64,000 nt of DNA from Aplectana chamaeleonis (taxonomy: Eukaryota > Nematoda > Chromadorea > Rhabditida > Cosmocercidae): positions 1,324,501 through 1,388,500 of the forward strand of contig JAPDOI010000139.1 in the NCBI GenBank assembly GCA_029168955.1, in the 5' to 3' direction. Positions within the stretch are counted from its first letter, which is position 1. Every line of letters begins with the position of its first letter. Below, piece by piece: positions 9,420 through 22,153 of this stretch. Made by a program: the position numbers and the translations under genes. The notes under the pieces are model-generated. The model saw nothing but the letters and a program-made list of their open reading frames with translations. It was not told the origin of the DNA and did no database searches.

Positions 9420-11386
9420 ATCTTATGGTTTATACGCGTCCAGGTGCGGAGCGGCGGATAGAGAAAGTGAAAGAGCGCATGACAAACGGAGGAAGCAGAA
9501 TCGCCCGCGCCGCTCGCGCCATGAGTAGTGAGAAATACGACATTTACAGAGGATATTTAAAGTGTAGTTTAACCAGGAGGCCGCAACGCTGCCTGCCTTA
9601 AAAATTTGCACATGGGAAAAGGAAGAGAGGATGTCTATTGATAGAATGATTTCGCGCCCAATTGCTGAGTGCGGCTTCCTCTTTGTATGACACGGACAAT
9701 ATAGCCAATGTCCTTGAATTGGTGTACTCTAGAGAAGGCACAAACACACAGAGACGTGGACCGATTATGCAGAGAGATTACAGGCGTAGACTTATGGAAG
9801 CGCTGTCCTCGAGTTAAAACACCGAAACGTGAACAATTTTGCTTTCAGTGAATGAAATTAATTTGACTTACCTTTGTGACACACTACATTTTGAGGGCAA
9901 TCATATTGTGATGATCAGTCAAAAAGTGCTTCAATGTAGGCAATAGGTCGCTCACTATCAGATCACTTATTTGTTGAATTTCCCAGTATTATTGTGTAAC
10001 TCAAGACGGACTCAAAATGAGAGTGTACCATGATTAAACGTCAGAAACTCAAAACAGGTAGCGAGCGTAGTAAAAAAATTCTGGACATGACTTTGGCTCT
10101 TAGTCTGTGATGACCGTATCGGAATCTGTCCGGCAACATTGGTGCGTATTTACGTATTTCTATTCGCAGAGTGCAAAATTACTTTGGAAAAAGTCCGGAA
10201 ATTGAACAAAAAACAATTCCTCCCAGCACATGGAAATACTTGATTCCAACGCAGATTATTGAGAAGGATGGAAACATCCGAAGTGCATGATGAATGTCGG
10301 GAGCAAGCAAGATCTTGCAGAAGGCGCTTATTTTACCCGCTTATTCTTACCCTTACCTAATCGCTCAGTGGAGGGAAGTCGCATAACTGGTGCAGCCGTA
10401 GCAGTAGCGTGGAAATGAGGACAGATGGGAGCCGGAGAGGTGTTGAGCTTTTGGCTGGTGAGAAACGGATAGGGAGGTGGGGCGTGCTAATCACCTCACC
10501 CCCCACCTCACCTCACCTCACCCATAACGGGGGCCAAAGGGGTTCGTTAAGGTCCCACGCAATGAGCTACAAAATCAGGACCGATCCTAAATACTGGAAG
10601 GAATAATAGAACCCATTGCATTAGGCGACACATTTTGAATGGAATGACTACCTGCTTGTGTATTGTGCAACAACACATTGTAAAGATCCATGGATAAGGG
10701 ATGAGGATAGATGAAGACGATTCACCACCGCTCGAAACACACAGAAGAAGGCACCTCTTTTGAGGGCGGATCAATGCATCTTCCCGAGAACGGCCAGCAT
10801 TTCTCTAATATGTGCTCCCGAATATTTCAAATCGTTTGGTATACGGTGGCGAGAGGTGAAAAACCCCGACGTGCCACGTCGCGTGGACATTTAGCTGCGC
10901 CAGTCGCCGATCCAACACCGGATTGCTACGAGGATGTGAACGCTTTTGGGAGTTTGAGTAGTATTTCATAGATGTATGACATAGATTGATAAGATCTTTC
11001 GGTCACGACCGCGAAGCTTTTCCATTTTTTTTTTGCTTAGAAAGTCGCCCATGTGCTCTTTTTTTCCGAAAGTGGCGCCCTTTTCATTTACAATCTCTGA
11101 TCGATTCAAGGACATCAACTCTTGGCACACCAACATGAGTTCTTTTATACCACTCATGAGATTTTTAGTCCAGGCCATTGCTGGGATTCATGAGCGGCAA
11201 ACCATTGGTAACTGTTGGGTTTACTCCAAAAACAATTAACACGCAATCCTTGGAGACAAATTCAACTTTGGCATTTGAACTATTTCAAAGTGACCTCTAG
11301 TAAGATGCTCTAAAATTTTCACCTTTCTCTTGCTGATCTCAGCAATCGGCCTTTTCCTCTAGCGTTGCATTTGAAAGGGTGATGCT
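9420..11386. other. Anonymous intergenic DNA with a small CACCT microsatellite
   Basis: No coding block, RNA gene or element end is supported. A short pyrimidine-rich tandem run of CACCT-like units lies at about 10489-10523. Confidence 0.3.
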
Positions 11387-11879
11387 TTAAAGGCAGTGTT
11401 CACGATAAAAAATGTGTTTCAGTTTCGACTAGAAATGGGTAGTGGAGGGGCACAATGTAACATTGACTTCGAAAGAACGCATGAAAACGAGTCAGGAAAA
11501 GCTCCAAAAGAGCCTGAAGTTGCCATTTCGAGCGCAAGGCAAACCTCAAAAGCGCATCACACGCCCACCGACGTGAACACATGAATGCTCGAGATCGTGA
11601 GATGAGCGATGATTTCCAATTATTAGCCCCGTTCTTCCCTTCATTCTCAACTACTCTCTTTACTCAGGTCAGCTCGCATAGATCGGCTGCGAAAGACGCA
11701 AGTTACAAGCCTCGGACAACTCGTCCACCATTTTCCCTAGCTCAATTTTTGAGGGACCATAACTCCATTCCCAGAAGGTCTTGTACGATTTCAGAGACAT
11801 CATTGGAATCAGCGTGGGGCCGTTTTCAAGATAGGCGGGAAAACAGAAAAACAATTCTCATCGTGAACACTGCCTTTAA
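11387..11879. mobile_element. TTAA-flanked MITE, family A, copy 1 (reverse orientation)
   Basis: The ends are TTAAAGGCAGTGTTCACGAT and the inverted ATCGTGAACACTGCCTTTAA, 493 bp apart, both with TTAA at the boundary. The right half matches the reverse complement of the family A interior (compare AGCTCAATTTTTGAGGGACC with the 36.5 kb and 53.5 kb copies). The TTAA target points to piggyBac-type mobilisation. No transposase is encoded. Confidence 0.8.
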
Positions 11880-14065
11880 GTCCTTTTTCAGTTTCTGAGT
11901 AAAAAATAACTGGTGAACCCCTAAATTATCGGCAAACCGTTTTGAGGAAGTCGAAGTATTGAAGCGTACCCTGTTTGTGGGAAAGCACTAACTTCCATCT
12001 TTATGGCTTCAAAAAAGTCATGGCATTATTCAACTAACATTAGGATTTCAATGCGAAATGCTACACTTCGACTTTCAAAAAACCTATGGCTAGTTTGGTT
12101 TTTGACGGCTATCAAAATGATGAACGAGATACGTGATGACAGTTTCGTGATGACCCTTTCCTTCAAAGTCATCGCTCAAGATGTAAATAGCCTTCAAGTT
12201 TCCACAGGAATTCGAGGAACGGGAGCCAATTGCAACAAAAATGTACAAAAAACGGCTAAAAACTAACTTAAAAAAGCCGTATTCGCTCTTAACCTTGGTT
12301 TTCTCTCGCTCTCCCCGACAACCCCCTTCCCATTTTGTGGCTTCTTTGAAGAAATTGGCGAAGTGCGCTTAGGATGAGATCGTCTCCTTAATCCTCTAGT
12401 CTTACCTGAATACTGATGGCGAGAGTTTTGAGCTTTAATGTAATACCATGTTTACAAAGTAGCATGGAGTTTTCTTCCACCCTTTGATTTCGCTTTCTGA
12501 TGTGGTTTACACCGAATATTTATCGGCTGCCCATACTTATGGGGCCGTGTTCCCGATGATTGTCGTCCCAGAGTTTTGTTCGCCAGTACTAGGCTTGAAC
12601 AAAATGTCTTATGCAGGAGCTTGAAATTCTTGAACTTTCTGACAGAACTATCCCAGCATAGCCGTTTCGAATCAATATGTAGGATGCTCCGGAAATTTCG
12701 CTACTTTTAGAACGACATGGAGCTGCTTCATTTTAGGTTTCTTTTTCTTCACCTTTGCAGTTGAAGTTGTGAGGACTTACCAGACAAGCATAAAACTTGT
12801 CGATGTAATTTTCTCATTAGAAGAACTCGCATAGATCAACAGTTACAGTCCACGGCAACGGAAAACGCTATTGTGCGGTTGCGCGATTTCACTAGGCATA
12901 CCGTAGCCATGGCTGGCTCGGTTCCAAGTTTGCCGTCAATCGTCATATTTTTCTCCGAATTGAAAAGAAAAAAGCAATGTAAACTTTAAAAATGCTATGT
13001 TTGCTCCCCCAAACACGATACCGATTCACCTAAAGTCTTTACTATAGACATATGCAAGAACCGCCTTTCGCCGTTGCCGTGGACTGTACTACATTAGTAT
13101 CAATCAACATTCACACATCGAAGAGCCTTGGAAAGAGCTACATGCCTCATGGCAACATCAGCCGAATTCATTCTTCTCATTAGCCAAATCTGCTTTGATT
13201 TCACTTGTACCCTAGTGATAATGTCATGCTAGAGCTCAACCCTTCATCCTTGTCTAATGATCCTCCCTTTTACCTCTTTCATGATCAGTTTCCGATACGT
13301 TTATAACGTCAGGGCACATTTTATTTGATTTCTATCACTCAAAGCTTCCAAATCGTCGCTTAGTCCCCACCCCTCTCGGCCATACAGTTTGATTACATGG
13401 ATAGGTACCATTTCTTCATAGCGGTCAATTAATTCTTTCACTTTCAGATGTCAACGCAAGCAAGGGTGCCCCCTTTTAGCACAAAAAATCTATTGTGAAC
13501 ACTGTCTTTGAGATCCAAGTGTGGAGGGCTACCCAACATCATAATGCTTGCCAGGGTTTAGAATTAAATGAAGAAGTTCGATAGATAGTACATATGATGC
13601 TGTGCAGGCGCATACTGTACGTTTGCTCTGTATGACACACTGAAAATTTCACACCAAACATTCTCTGTTTGAACTCAAACCCTATCAATCATTATAAAGT
13701 TGGATAGCACTTCATAACAGGATCTTAAATAATTTTTTTCAGATCAAAAAAGCATTTACCGTGTTTTTCAGTTCTCTCTTATTGGTGTACTTCTACTAGA
13801 GGTATACTTCAAATAGGGGTGTACTTCTTATAGAGAAAACACGAAAACGCATCCTCGCGCGCTACCCGCCGCCTTTTGGATCATTCATATTATCCATCAC
13901 AGCAGTCTAATGAAGGCGGGATTTATTTTATCTGATCCCGGCAAATTTAAACGTACTCTACCTGTTCTTTATGAAACGGACTTGATTGAAAGGCAATGTC
14001 AAAGATGGAAACCGCCTTTGGGTTTTGACCGCAGCGGAACTCACGGCAGCAGCAGTTTTGAAGAA
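11880..14065. other. Anonymous DNA with one stray MITE end
   Basis: No gene supported. A lone right-end-like sequence TATTGTGAACACTGTCTTTGA occurs at about 13490-13512, related to the TTAA MITE family but without a partner. Confidence 0.3.
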
Positions 14066-14069
14066 AAGG

Positions 14070-14137
14070 TTAATTGGAGCCCAACATAGCCCTCCGTGGC
14101 CACACTCCCCTCAACGGCCACTGATCGAAACACGCAA
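14070..14137 (-). CDS. Possible third exon of the 14.5 kb gene
   Basis: On the minus strand an acceptor GATTTTTCAG is followed by a frame that joins in phase to the exon ending at 14516 and reads VACFDQWPLRGVWPRRAMLG, closing with TAA near 14070. Phase agreement supports it, but the sequence has no recognisable domain and the intron would be about 380 nt, unlike the short introns elsewhere. Confidence 0.2.
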
Positions 14138-14515
14138 CTGAAAAATCGACTCCGAAAAGAAAACAATTTTCAAACGTGGTAAAGTTGTACAATCCGTGCT
14201 TAATGGGGAAGGGTTTGATCATTTGATGAACCTGTCTTATGCGTCGTAATAAATCAACCAAAAAACCTATGTTTGTTGAAGTCGTTTTTCCGTTGTTTGC
14301 TTTGATCAATAGCTTTGATCGACAGGAGTGGGCGGGAATTACGCTTCACACTAAACTTCAGAAACCACGATTATTTTTACCCTCCAATGGCAGATTGAGG
14401 CCTACTGGACTGCATCTAGGGAGCCCATGCATGTGAAAATTGCTAACTATATTTATTCTCGTAGTTCTGTATTCAATGTTTTGCTTGTTCTCGTGACAGT
14501 ATTTCCGTAACTCAC

Positions 14516-14720
14516 CAACACTCGTGGCATCCTCGTCGACCTTAGGTGTACGCATTTTCTGAAAAAAATGCAACATTTTCGGCTAATTGATTGATGAGTT
14601 CTTATATTTTCCGAGAATTACCTTCGACACCTTGGCCACAGGCCGTTGAATGCGCTCGCCCTCGAGGAGAATGTCTTCAGGTTCCATTGTGATCTCCTTG
14701 CCGCGAGGAGGTTCACGCAT
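14516..14720 (-). CDS. First two exons of an unnamed charged protein
   Basis: An ATG at 14720 opens a 33-codon exon (14622-14720) ending VAKVSK/GTAATT. A 63-nt intron ends TTTTTTTCAG, and a 43-nt exon (14516-14558) reads KMRTPKVDEDATSVG with a GTGAGT donor. The protein starts MREPPRGKEI and continues with DILLEGERIQRPVAKVSK, a charged, probably nuclear-type N-terminus. An internal Met follows KEIT and could be an alternative start. Splice sites and frame agree exactly, so a real gene or recent fragment is likely. The rest of the gene is not certain; a possible 3' exon is listed at 14070. Confidence 0.5.
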
Positions 14721-15843
14721 CAAACTCCAGCACTGCTCTACAATGGCTCAATTGTGCTGTGGAATTTCATCTGGGAACTTAGTTTCACTATGGATTTCAT
14801 ATGTCTATGTCTATAACTTATAATCCAACAGTGCTGTGAAAGTTTCCAGACGAGAGTGCACGCAGGATTTGATCAAATCCTTTACTACAATAAATAATAA
14901 AGATACTCTGTATATCAAGTAATAATACTTCCTAGAATTGCTTGCGTGGTTTCTCTTTCTGGAATTCTTTTTGTTTTTCAATGTCCATTAGACTGTTCTT
15001 GTTGCAAAAATGCACCTTCCATGAACGCTAGGCAATTATGGCACATTTTCTTCGGAGACAGCGACCAGCAGACAGCCGGCCAGCAGCCACGAGCGGGGGC
15101 ACCTGGATTATAATGGAGCCTATTTAGACGTAGCACAAATCACCTCGACCTCCGCCATTGAGGTGCTCTAGGGGTGAGCAAGTGGAAGGGTTCAATTCAT
15201 AGGGACTTCTGGATAAAGCTGCTAGAGGTTCATGCTCGGAGAAACGATTTTTCGCTACTTCTGTCAATTATGGAACGTGACCAATGATTCACTCATTGTC
15301 GCTTGATCAACACTCCCTAATCGCCGGGTAAAAGTTAACACTTAGTAGACCACACGTTCCACAGATAACCCCCAGAGCGGACCGGTGCGGTCCACGGCCA
15401 ATCACTTCAGTGAGTTTTTAAACTGATTTTTTGTTGTAATTGCCTATATCAAAAGGAGATATATGGCGCTCAATATCTGCATACCAGTTATGGAAGTTTA
15501 CTAAGCATAGATATAAAAGCAATGATTGGGAGGAATCCGTTTTTCTTGAAGTAAAACAAAAAAATCGAGTTTTTGGCGTGGGTGCGCGGACACGAGGTCC
15601 ATTAAGTGTTGAAGAGAATTCAAAGGCAGCGTACGCGCGATGAACCAACCGTATGGTTAACCTCTTCAAAATATCAGTTCGATAAATTTTAATAGCCTTT
15701 CGTAAGGCAAACCGTCTGTTGGAATGAATAGTTCCTATTAGGTGCGTATGAGTGTTAGGATCATTTGAGCCTAAAGGTATTCAGAAATGTGTCGTTTGCT
15801 CCGGTCCTGGCACAAGAACGCAACATTCAGACGGTACGTTAAA
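14721..15843. other. Anonymous DNA, putative upstream region
   Basis: Contains the region upstream of the minus-strand gene at 14516-14720. No promoter motif is clear. A short GC palindrome (GGACCGGTGCGGTCC, about 15378-15392) is present. Confidence 0.25.
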
Positions 15844-15846
15844 GGC

Positions 15847-16010
15847 AGTGTTCAAGATGAATATCGCACTCGAGTTCGACCCAAAAATGGGAGGGATTGT
15901 TTGATCGTGAGGTAACTAATAGAGAAGAAACAGGGAAAAAACGTCCAGAATCAGTCAAAATAACGGTTTCTAAATTAAGGTAGTGGACGAGAATCATGGG
16001 CCCTGCTGAT
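15847..16010. mobile_element. Truncated TTAA MITE left end
   Basis: GTTAAAGGCAGTGTTCAAGAT at about 15838-15860, followed by sequence resembling the left interior of the 11.4 kb copy (CGACCCAAAAATGGGAGGG). No right end is found, so this is a truncated copy. Confidence 0.4.
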
Positions 16011-16349
16011 CTCGGCAAGAGCGCGCTAATCGCGAAATATGCGCGAACCCGTTCTTGGTATTCTTAAAACCTGGGTTTGATATACCTTTGAACCAAGAGT
16101 GCGGTGTTATGTACTTTCTGTCATAGTTTGGGTTTGATAAAACTCATGAAGAATTCCACCTTGAGCAATTTTTACCTTTTAAGCGAGAGATGATTGATAT
16201 AAGAAAAATGAACATGGAAAGCGCAAAAAAGTCTTTTCAGTGTGCCTTTTTTCGCATCTATGTTCAGCACGGTCCATTTAGGAATCCAAAAAAGTTTTTT
16301 TTGGATCGGCATCGAGAGCTCTTTCTCTAGAATTTTACACATGGCCCAC

Positions 16350-16906
16350 TTCAAAGGCAGTGTTCACGATAGAAAACCGTATTCTAGTTTTCGATGTTTC
16401 TAAGTAGGTAAGTCCACTACGTAAAGGGTATTAATGAAGAGTCCCACAGAACACTGAAATGCCGGAGAAAATCTGTTCAATGAAACCTCTGGAAAATCCA
16501 ATTATGCCTGTTGGTGTGTTTCGGGAGACTGCAGACAAGGCTTCTAACCTGACGTCGGATATGGTTTGCCCCACTTGAAATTCTTAGGTAAGTGACTTTC
16601 TTCCCTGTTTCTTGTACCGACAATGTCGAAAATAAGATAGGCCAATTCACATGCTGGGATGGTAAAACCTTTCACTATAAAGAAAATCCAAAGATTCGCT
16701 GCCTGTTCCTCAGGTGGAACGAACTCAGGACATCCTTTATATTAGGTGAGCGGGGTGATATAATGGGTTGGCTGGTCTACGGGATCGTCACCCACTTCCT
16801 GAACGTTTTTTCGTCGCAGTTCCGTTATTACTCCTCTTAGAGAGACCAAACGTTTACGTTTTTGCCAGAAAACGGGCCACTTTTTATCGTGAACACTGTT
16901 TTTGAA
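16350..16906. mobile_element. TTAA-type MITE, degenerate, unrelated interior
   Basis: The ends AAAGGCAGTGTTCACGATAG (from 16353) and ATCGTGAACACTGTTTTTGA (to about 16904) are inverted and about 550 bp apart. The flanks read TTCA and TTGA rather than TTAA, so the boundary has mutated. The interior does not resemble family A, so a different internal sequence uses the same termini. Confidence 0.5.
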
Positions 16907-18039
16907 GCGAGGGGTGAAGGCGAAACAAGGCATAACAGAAACAACAGGAGACATCGCGACCAGAACGGTAGTCGACGCGTTCATCACCCGCGATCACCAC
17001 TCTTCACGCAGCGGACAACCAATTCAAACCTCACACTTGAGCACATTCGGGCCTGCTCATTAGAAGCTCACTTCTCTATTGTTGTTCACGATGCTTATCA
17101 CAAATATGTCCTGACATTCGTAAACAGGGTCCAGCAGGCCGCTGACAAAAGCCGTGAAATTCTAACGCCCCCTACCCCTTCGGTGGTTAGTTCGTGCCCG
17201 AAAAATTTGAAAATTGTAACGATCCTCCCTGATATGCTCTCGCGACGAGAACTTTGAACATTCGCTAATTTTTATAGTACACTCGCAGCTAACCCTCACC
17301 ACGGCTTCGGGGTATAACTCGTTCAAATGCGCGACCTCATCGTGGATTGTGGGCGATAGGGTGAAACTTAGGGGTGGGCGAAACTTGAAGAGTACTCGCG
17401 ATCGACAAATTTTTTGAGGGTTTATTTTTGCTATATCTGGTATTCAACGGATGCGTGATATACTGTATTATGAATACAAGGTTGTAATTATTGCATTGGG
17501 ATTCTACAACATTTTGTTTCTTTTTTTTTCAACAAATCTAATACTTTTTTCACTCAAAAATTTCACGATTCCCACTCCAACTTTTCTTTTCTCCCCAAAA
17601 ATTCCACGATACCCCCCTCCACTCGTTGAAGAGCAATCCACACCTGCTGGACCCCGCTTTTAAATGGATCATTCTGAGCAGAGTCATGACAAAACAGCAT
17701 CGAAAACACTTATTTACGTATTGTGGTGCGCGTGAAGCGCGCCCCTGATTTGGAAAGGGTTTGCCTCTGCGCACAACCCTCATTCCTGAATCTTGGTTCG
17801 GGAGACATCTTCAACCAAGAAACTTTCCCAGAAGATAGAGCAGTGAGAGTTCTCAGCATTGCCCAAATTTGAGTGAAATCCTCAAAGTGGGGCTCGAGTT
17901 ATCAAAAAAAGCGAATTTTAAAATGTGTGTGTGTGCGTGTGTGTGTGTCTGAAGGAATTTAGTGATAAGCCGTTCGGTCGGCCTTTTGAGAGAAGTGGAG
18001 TGATCACGTGATAAGACTTAACAGAGCTCGAGAGACATT
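16907..18039. other. Anonymous DNA with a GT microsatellite
   Basis: A frame of about 115 codons (to 17257) starts inside the MITE end and has no motif. A short GT repeat lies at about 17920-17950. Nothing else is supported. Confidence 0.3.
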
Positions 18040-18646
18040 GGCCCGTAGTAAAGCCGTCGAAAACTTCAGTCCAGCCTATCTGGATCCATGTTCTGAAAAG
18101 AATTCAGATGAGCCGCACACAATTCAGACGTACGTGTTGTAGGATAGCGACCTAGGCTAAACAGAGAAAGGCAGCAACAAACAAGTTAAGCTGAATCACT
18201 CAGTCAGATCTGACTGAATCGATTCAGCCAGATCTGACTGACTTCCTGGCTAGAGAAGAGTGAAACAGCGTGCCAGGTCAGGAGTGCGCTCGAGACTGTT
18301 TTAAGGAGCAAAGGAGTAACTTAATTGATTCAGCTGAGATTTCGGCTTATCAATGTATCATTATCAATATCAGCTTCTACGAAATTAACAGCATTTCATT
18401 TAATGAGAAACGGAGCATAGAGTTGGTCGGTTCGTGAACGACCACGTAGAGAATAATGGTCGGTTGTTCTTGTAATCACAGGTATCATCATGCCCCCATC
18501 ATCAAGGCTTTGCAAGACCGACCGCTTGAAAGCAATCTATAGCTCGATACGATTTCGGACTCGTCTGAGCCCTGTCTGAATCGTTTCGGGCTCGTCTTAT
18601 CACCCATTCAGATGATCATGGCCGAGTGGTGGGTTTACTACGGGCC
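18040..18646. mobile_element. GGCCCGTAGTAAA-ended element, copy 1
   Basis: Termini are GGCCCGTAGTAAAGCC and GGTTTACTACGGGCC (inverted), 607 bp apart, with 3-bp flanks ATT and ACT. The interior shares long segments with the copy at 28901-29668, for example TAGGATAGCGACCTAGGCT and the CAGTCAGATCTGACTGA repeats. A 3-bp target and GG-starting ends suggest a PIF/Harbinger-type non-autonomous element. The first tandem array begins within about 50 bp of its right end. Confidence 0.6.
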
Positions 18647-18689
18647 ACTGTGCCTCAAGTCTATCAGGGACCATATACTCCATGTGCTG

Positions 18690-19620
18690 AACACAAATTG
18701 AAGTGCGCCAAGCGCTGTATAAAATGGGCGGGACCAAATTGGGAGTGCGTAGAGCGCCGTAAAAAGTGGACGGGACACGAGTGGGTGCGCACAGAGCGTC
18801 ATAAAAAGTGAACGGGACCCGACTGGGAGTGCGTAGGGCGCCGAAAATAAGTGGCCGGGATCCAAGTGGAAGTGCACAGCGCGCCGGAAACAGTGATCGG
18901 GACTCAAGCGGGAGTGCACAGCGTTCCGGGAAAAGAGGGCGGGACCCAAGCGGAAATGCACAGCACGCCGGGAAAAGTGGTCAGGACCCAAGCGGGAGTG
19001 CACATAGCGCCGGAAAAAGTGGTCAGGACCCAAGTGGGAGTGGATATAGCGCCGGAAAAAGTGGTCGGGAGCCGAGCTGGAGTGAACAGTGCGCTCGAAA
19101 AAGTGATCTGGACCCAATCAGAAGTGCACAGCGCGCCCGGAAAAGTGGTCAGGACAAATGTGGTAGTGCACAGTGCCCCGGAAAAAGTGATCTGGACCCA
19201 AGCAGGAAGGCTCAGAGCGCCGGAAAAAGTGGTCGGGACTCAAGTGGGAGTACACAGAGCGCCGGAAAAAGTGGTCGGGACCCAAGTGGGAGTGCACAGT
19301 GCGCCCGGAAAAGTGGTCAGGACAAAAGTGGTAGTGCACAGTGCGCCGAGGAAAGTTGACGGAACCCAAGTGAGAGCGCACATAACGCCCGGAAAAGTCG
19401 ACGGGACCCAAGTGGGAGTGTACATAGCGCCACAGCAAGTGGCCGGAATCCAACCAGGAATTTACAGCGCGTCGGGAAAGGTGTTCGGGACCCAAGCCAG
19501 AGTGCACAGCGCGCCGGGAAAAGTTGACGGGACTCAACAGAATGTGCATAGAGCAACGGGAAAAATGCGCGGGATCCAATTGGGAGAGCGCAGGGAGCCG
19601 GGGAAAGTAACGTGTGTCCT
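18690..19620. repeat. 42-bp tandem array 1
   Basis: About 22 diverged units of 42 bp, consensus start GGGACCCAAGTGGGAGTGCAC followed by AGCGCGCCGGGAAAAGTGGTC. Because 42 is a multiple of three and units lack stops, frames stay open on both strands. The longest are 18851-19708 (+), with a 14-residue period of the type GTQVGVHSAPEKVV, and 18638-19117 and 19118-19579 (-), with period HLGPDHFFRRxVHS. I see no evidence that any is translated. Read on the minus strand, the unit (GTGCACTCCCACTTGGGTCC) resembles the units of the arrays at 33.6 and 38.5 kb. Confidence 0.9.
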
Positions 19621-19709
19621 ACAGTGCCGAGCAGATGGGCAGAATGGCCATGAACAGCCTGTTTTATTCTTCCTCACTCTGAAGGAAACCTTCGTTGAAA
19701 TGAAATGAA

Positions 19710-20301
19710 ATTATCTAACTGTTTTGCTTCGCTACGAGAGGTTTATGATTTGGCATAATAATATTTGCGAGAAACTCGTTAAAAGAAGTGAAATACTCGG
19801 TGCGATTGATTTGTCATGAGATTCAACACTGAAGAAACACTAAAAGCTAGATTAAATGATGTACCATTGATTTGGATTTGCGTTTTGTTACCAAAAATCG
19901 AAAACTGAGTGTGGTTTTGAAAGGCCAAATCACGCGCGCTTTACTGAGCCCAGACGTACATACGTACATGAATTTGTCAAAAAATGAAGATTAGGGTGGA
20001 AGCCACAACATAATTTTTCAAGGAGCTCGGACTTGCAAACTTTGACCGTGAGCAATCGATTCTTTCCAGGAAGCGCGTAATTTGGCCTTTTAAAACCACA
20101 CTCAGTTTTCGATTTTTGGTAACAAAACGCACATCCAAATCAATGCTACATCATTTAATCTAGCTTTTAGTGTTTCTTCCGTGTTGATTCTCATGACAAA
20201 TCAATCGCACCGAGTATTTCACTTCTTTTAGCGAGTTTCTCGCAAATTTTATTATGCCAAATCATAAACCTCTCGTAGCGAAGCAAAACAGTTAGATAAT
20301 T
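19710..20301. mobile_element. Foldback element with about 220-bp inverted arms
   Basis: The left arm (19710-19935, starting ATTATCTAACTGTTTTGCTT) is repeated inverted at 20080-20301, ending AAGCAAAACAGTTAGATAAT. Arms are highly similar; the loop (about 145 bp) is unique and contains a TACATACGTACATG palindrome. No coding capacity. It starts about 90 bp after the 42-bp array ends. Confidence 0.8.
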
Positions 20302-21119
20302 CTCAAGTTGCTTCCTCACCGACGAACCTTCAACCAACTCAATGATTTTTGTAGATATTGATTGCTAGCCTTTGAAAGCCAAGGGAGCGACTTCATGAAT
20401 TGTTTCTTATGTAAGCTACACCTTTTGGAAAAGTGATGTGTAATGCAAGACTTCATAGAATGTGGTCTCCAACAGGTGTTTTAATGCGTAGGTGAATGTG
20501 TAGATGATGTGAAGGGGCTCATACATATGTCCTTTCCGTACACTGAGGCGGTGAATGTGGGTTCATGATTGTGGGTAGGTAATACGATGGGGAGAAATGC
20601 ACTCTTGGAAAATTGTTATCTGGGAGGACTACTCGGATAGTTAGCGCAGAAGTATCTTTAACGAATGAAAGCGACTTTTAGGGTGGGTAATCCTTTAAAA
20701 GTATCTTCATTGACGGATTTTCCTCTTTGATTTTAACGCTCAGAATAACAAAGAGATTGAGAAGCGCGAGAAAAAATGTCTGTTGGAGAACCTTTTCTGA
20801 AAGCACCTGTTTTATGTTCGGGATTCGTGCTGAGAGTGCTGAGGGAGTGTTGCTGTAGAGGATATCTAAATCAAGCGTTGCGTAAGCAAAGAAATGAACA
20901 CTCAAGGCAGAGAAATTTTGAGAGTAAGTGGACAATGTTGGTTAGTTTGAGAAACTAAGAAATTTCGCCGTCAGGCGGCAATGCCTTGATTAGTCGAAGG
21001 TGGCCAGTCATTAGATGATCATCACACGCGTGACAAGATAAGCGAGACGAAAGCCTATATTGACTTAGAAGAATTCATCTTGGATGATGCCGTGTTGAAG
21101 GGGGGATGGATTGGATATG
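20302..21119. other. Anonymous DNA
   Basis: Open frames on both strands near 20680-20960 carry no motif. No feature supported. Confidence 0.3.
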
Positions 21120-21565
21120 GTTAATATGAGATGCACATAGACGCATTCAACGCATGCGCAATAGTGAGAGATCGCGGAGCTAAGCACTTCCGGAATTGGC
21201 AAGTTTCCAAGCTATCGAACCAAGTTAGGCGGTACGCTAGTGCTGTCCAACCCCGACGGCAGCAGCACATATGTCCGGTTGTCATGACGACCATCTGATG
21301 AGGTGATAAGATATCATGCGAGACGAGGAGCGAACGAGACAGATGTTGAATACGGATTGACATCGGGGGTGGGGGAAGGCCGACGGGAGGAACGGTGCTG
21401 GTGGATGTTGTGGCCGCTGCCGCTGTGGGACAATTCCAAGACGTCGGAGTCAGACCGAAGCCATGCCTAAGACACGATTCAAGTGTTGTCAGTATCCTCC
21501 GGGAGAGGCAAAGCCTGTCCAATAACTTGAACTGCACCATCCAGAAGATCTGAAACAAAGCTTTC
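21120..21565 (-). pseudogene. Decayed coding segment with four in-frame stops
   Basis: On the minus strand, following a CATTTTTGCAG acceptor (about 21566), one frame reads well as protein (SFVSDLLDGAVQVIGQALPL, then WLRSDSDVLELSHSGSG, then HDNRTYVLLPSGLDSTSV) but is broken by TGA, TAG, TGA and TAG. Each stop differs by a single C-to-T change from CGA or CAG, which fits decay of CpG or methylated sites. A different frame is fully open for 149 codons but has an unlikely composition. The ancestral product is not recognised; a gag-like or host origin cannot be separated. Confidence 0.4.
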
Positions 21566-22150
21566 TGCAAAAATGAAAGAACGATAACAACTCAATCAGG
21601 ACAAGCTGAGCTGTCAGAGTGGAACGATGCCAAATTGAGACTGCGTCGAAGTGCAGAATAGAGGAATATTCCGTTTTGCAGGTATCTCGCCCTCATTTTT
21701 GGAAGCTGTTCTTTGATTTTCCCCTTGGATCAACTAAATGCTTTGGGTTTTCCCGCCTGGATCAACTGATTGTCCAAAATGTGGAGTCTTCCTTTCCTTC
21801 CCACCCACATCTATAAATGGTCGGTTATGACTGTATGAAGGAGATCCCCTTATGCATACCTGCCTGGTTTGACTATCTTCACATTGCTACTCTTGATAAG
21901 GCATTTTCCCTCTTTTCAGTGAACCAAACATGTATCTGTACTCCATTGTTTATTGCGGTCCTTTTTACTGGCTGCCATTGATGGTTCTCAAAAGCAATGT
22001 TAGCGATGAAGAAGTTGAACGTTTTTTTGGCAAAAAAGTAGGCTTTGAATCCCTCTCAAAAGAGTAAGAATGGAAGTACAACGAACAACTGCCAGGAAGT
22101 GGGTCGGAATCTCGTGGACTAGCCAACCGACCGGATCACCCCGCCCACGT
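21566..22150. other. Anonymous DNA
   Basis: No supported feature. The direct repeat GGATCAACTAA/GGATCAACTGA (21727 and 21762) is minor. Confidence 0.25.
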
Positions 22151-22153
22151 GAA

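Noticed and set aside
11581..11898. Frames within TTAA MITEs (also 25727-26026, 36665-36958, 53639-53872)
   Set aside because: The same short frames recur because the MITE is repeated; there is no coding constraint between copies.
16862..17257. 131-codon frame beginning in a MITE end
   Set aside because: The start lies inside the MITE terminal repeat and no domain or splice site supports it.
18638..19708. Long open frames on both strands over array 1 as genes
   Set aside because: The 42-bp unit is a multiple of three and stop-free, so frames stay open automatically; both strands and two plus frames are open at once.
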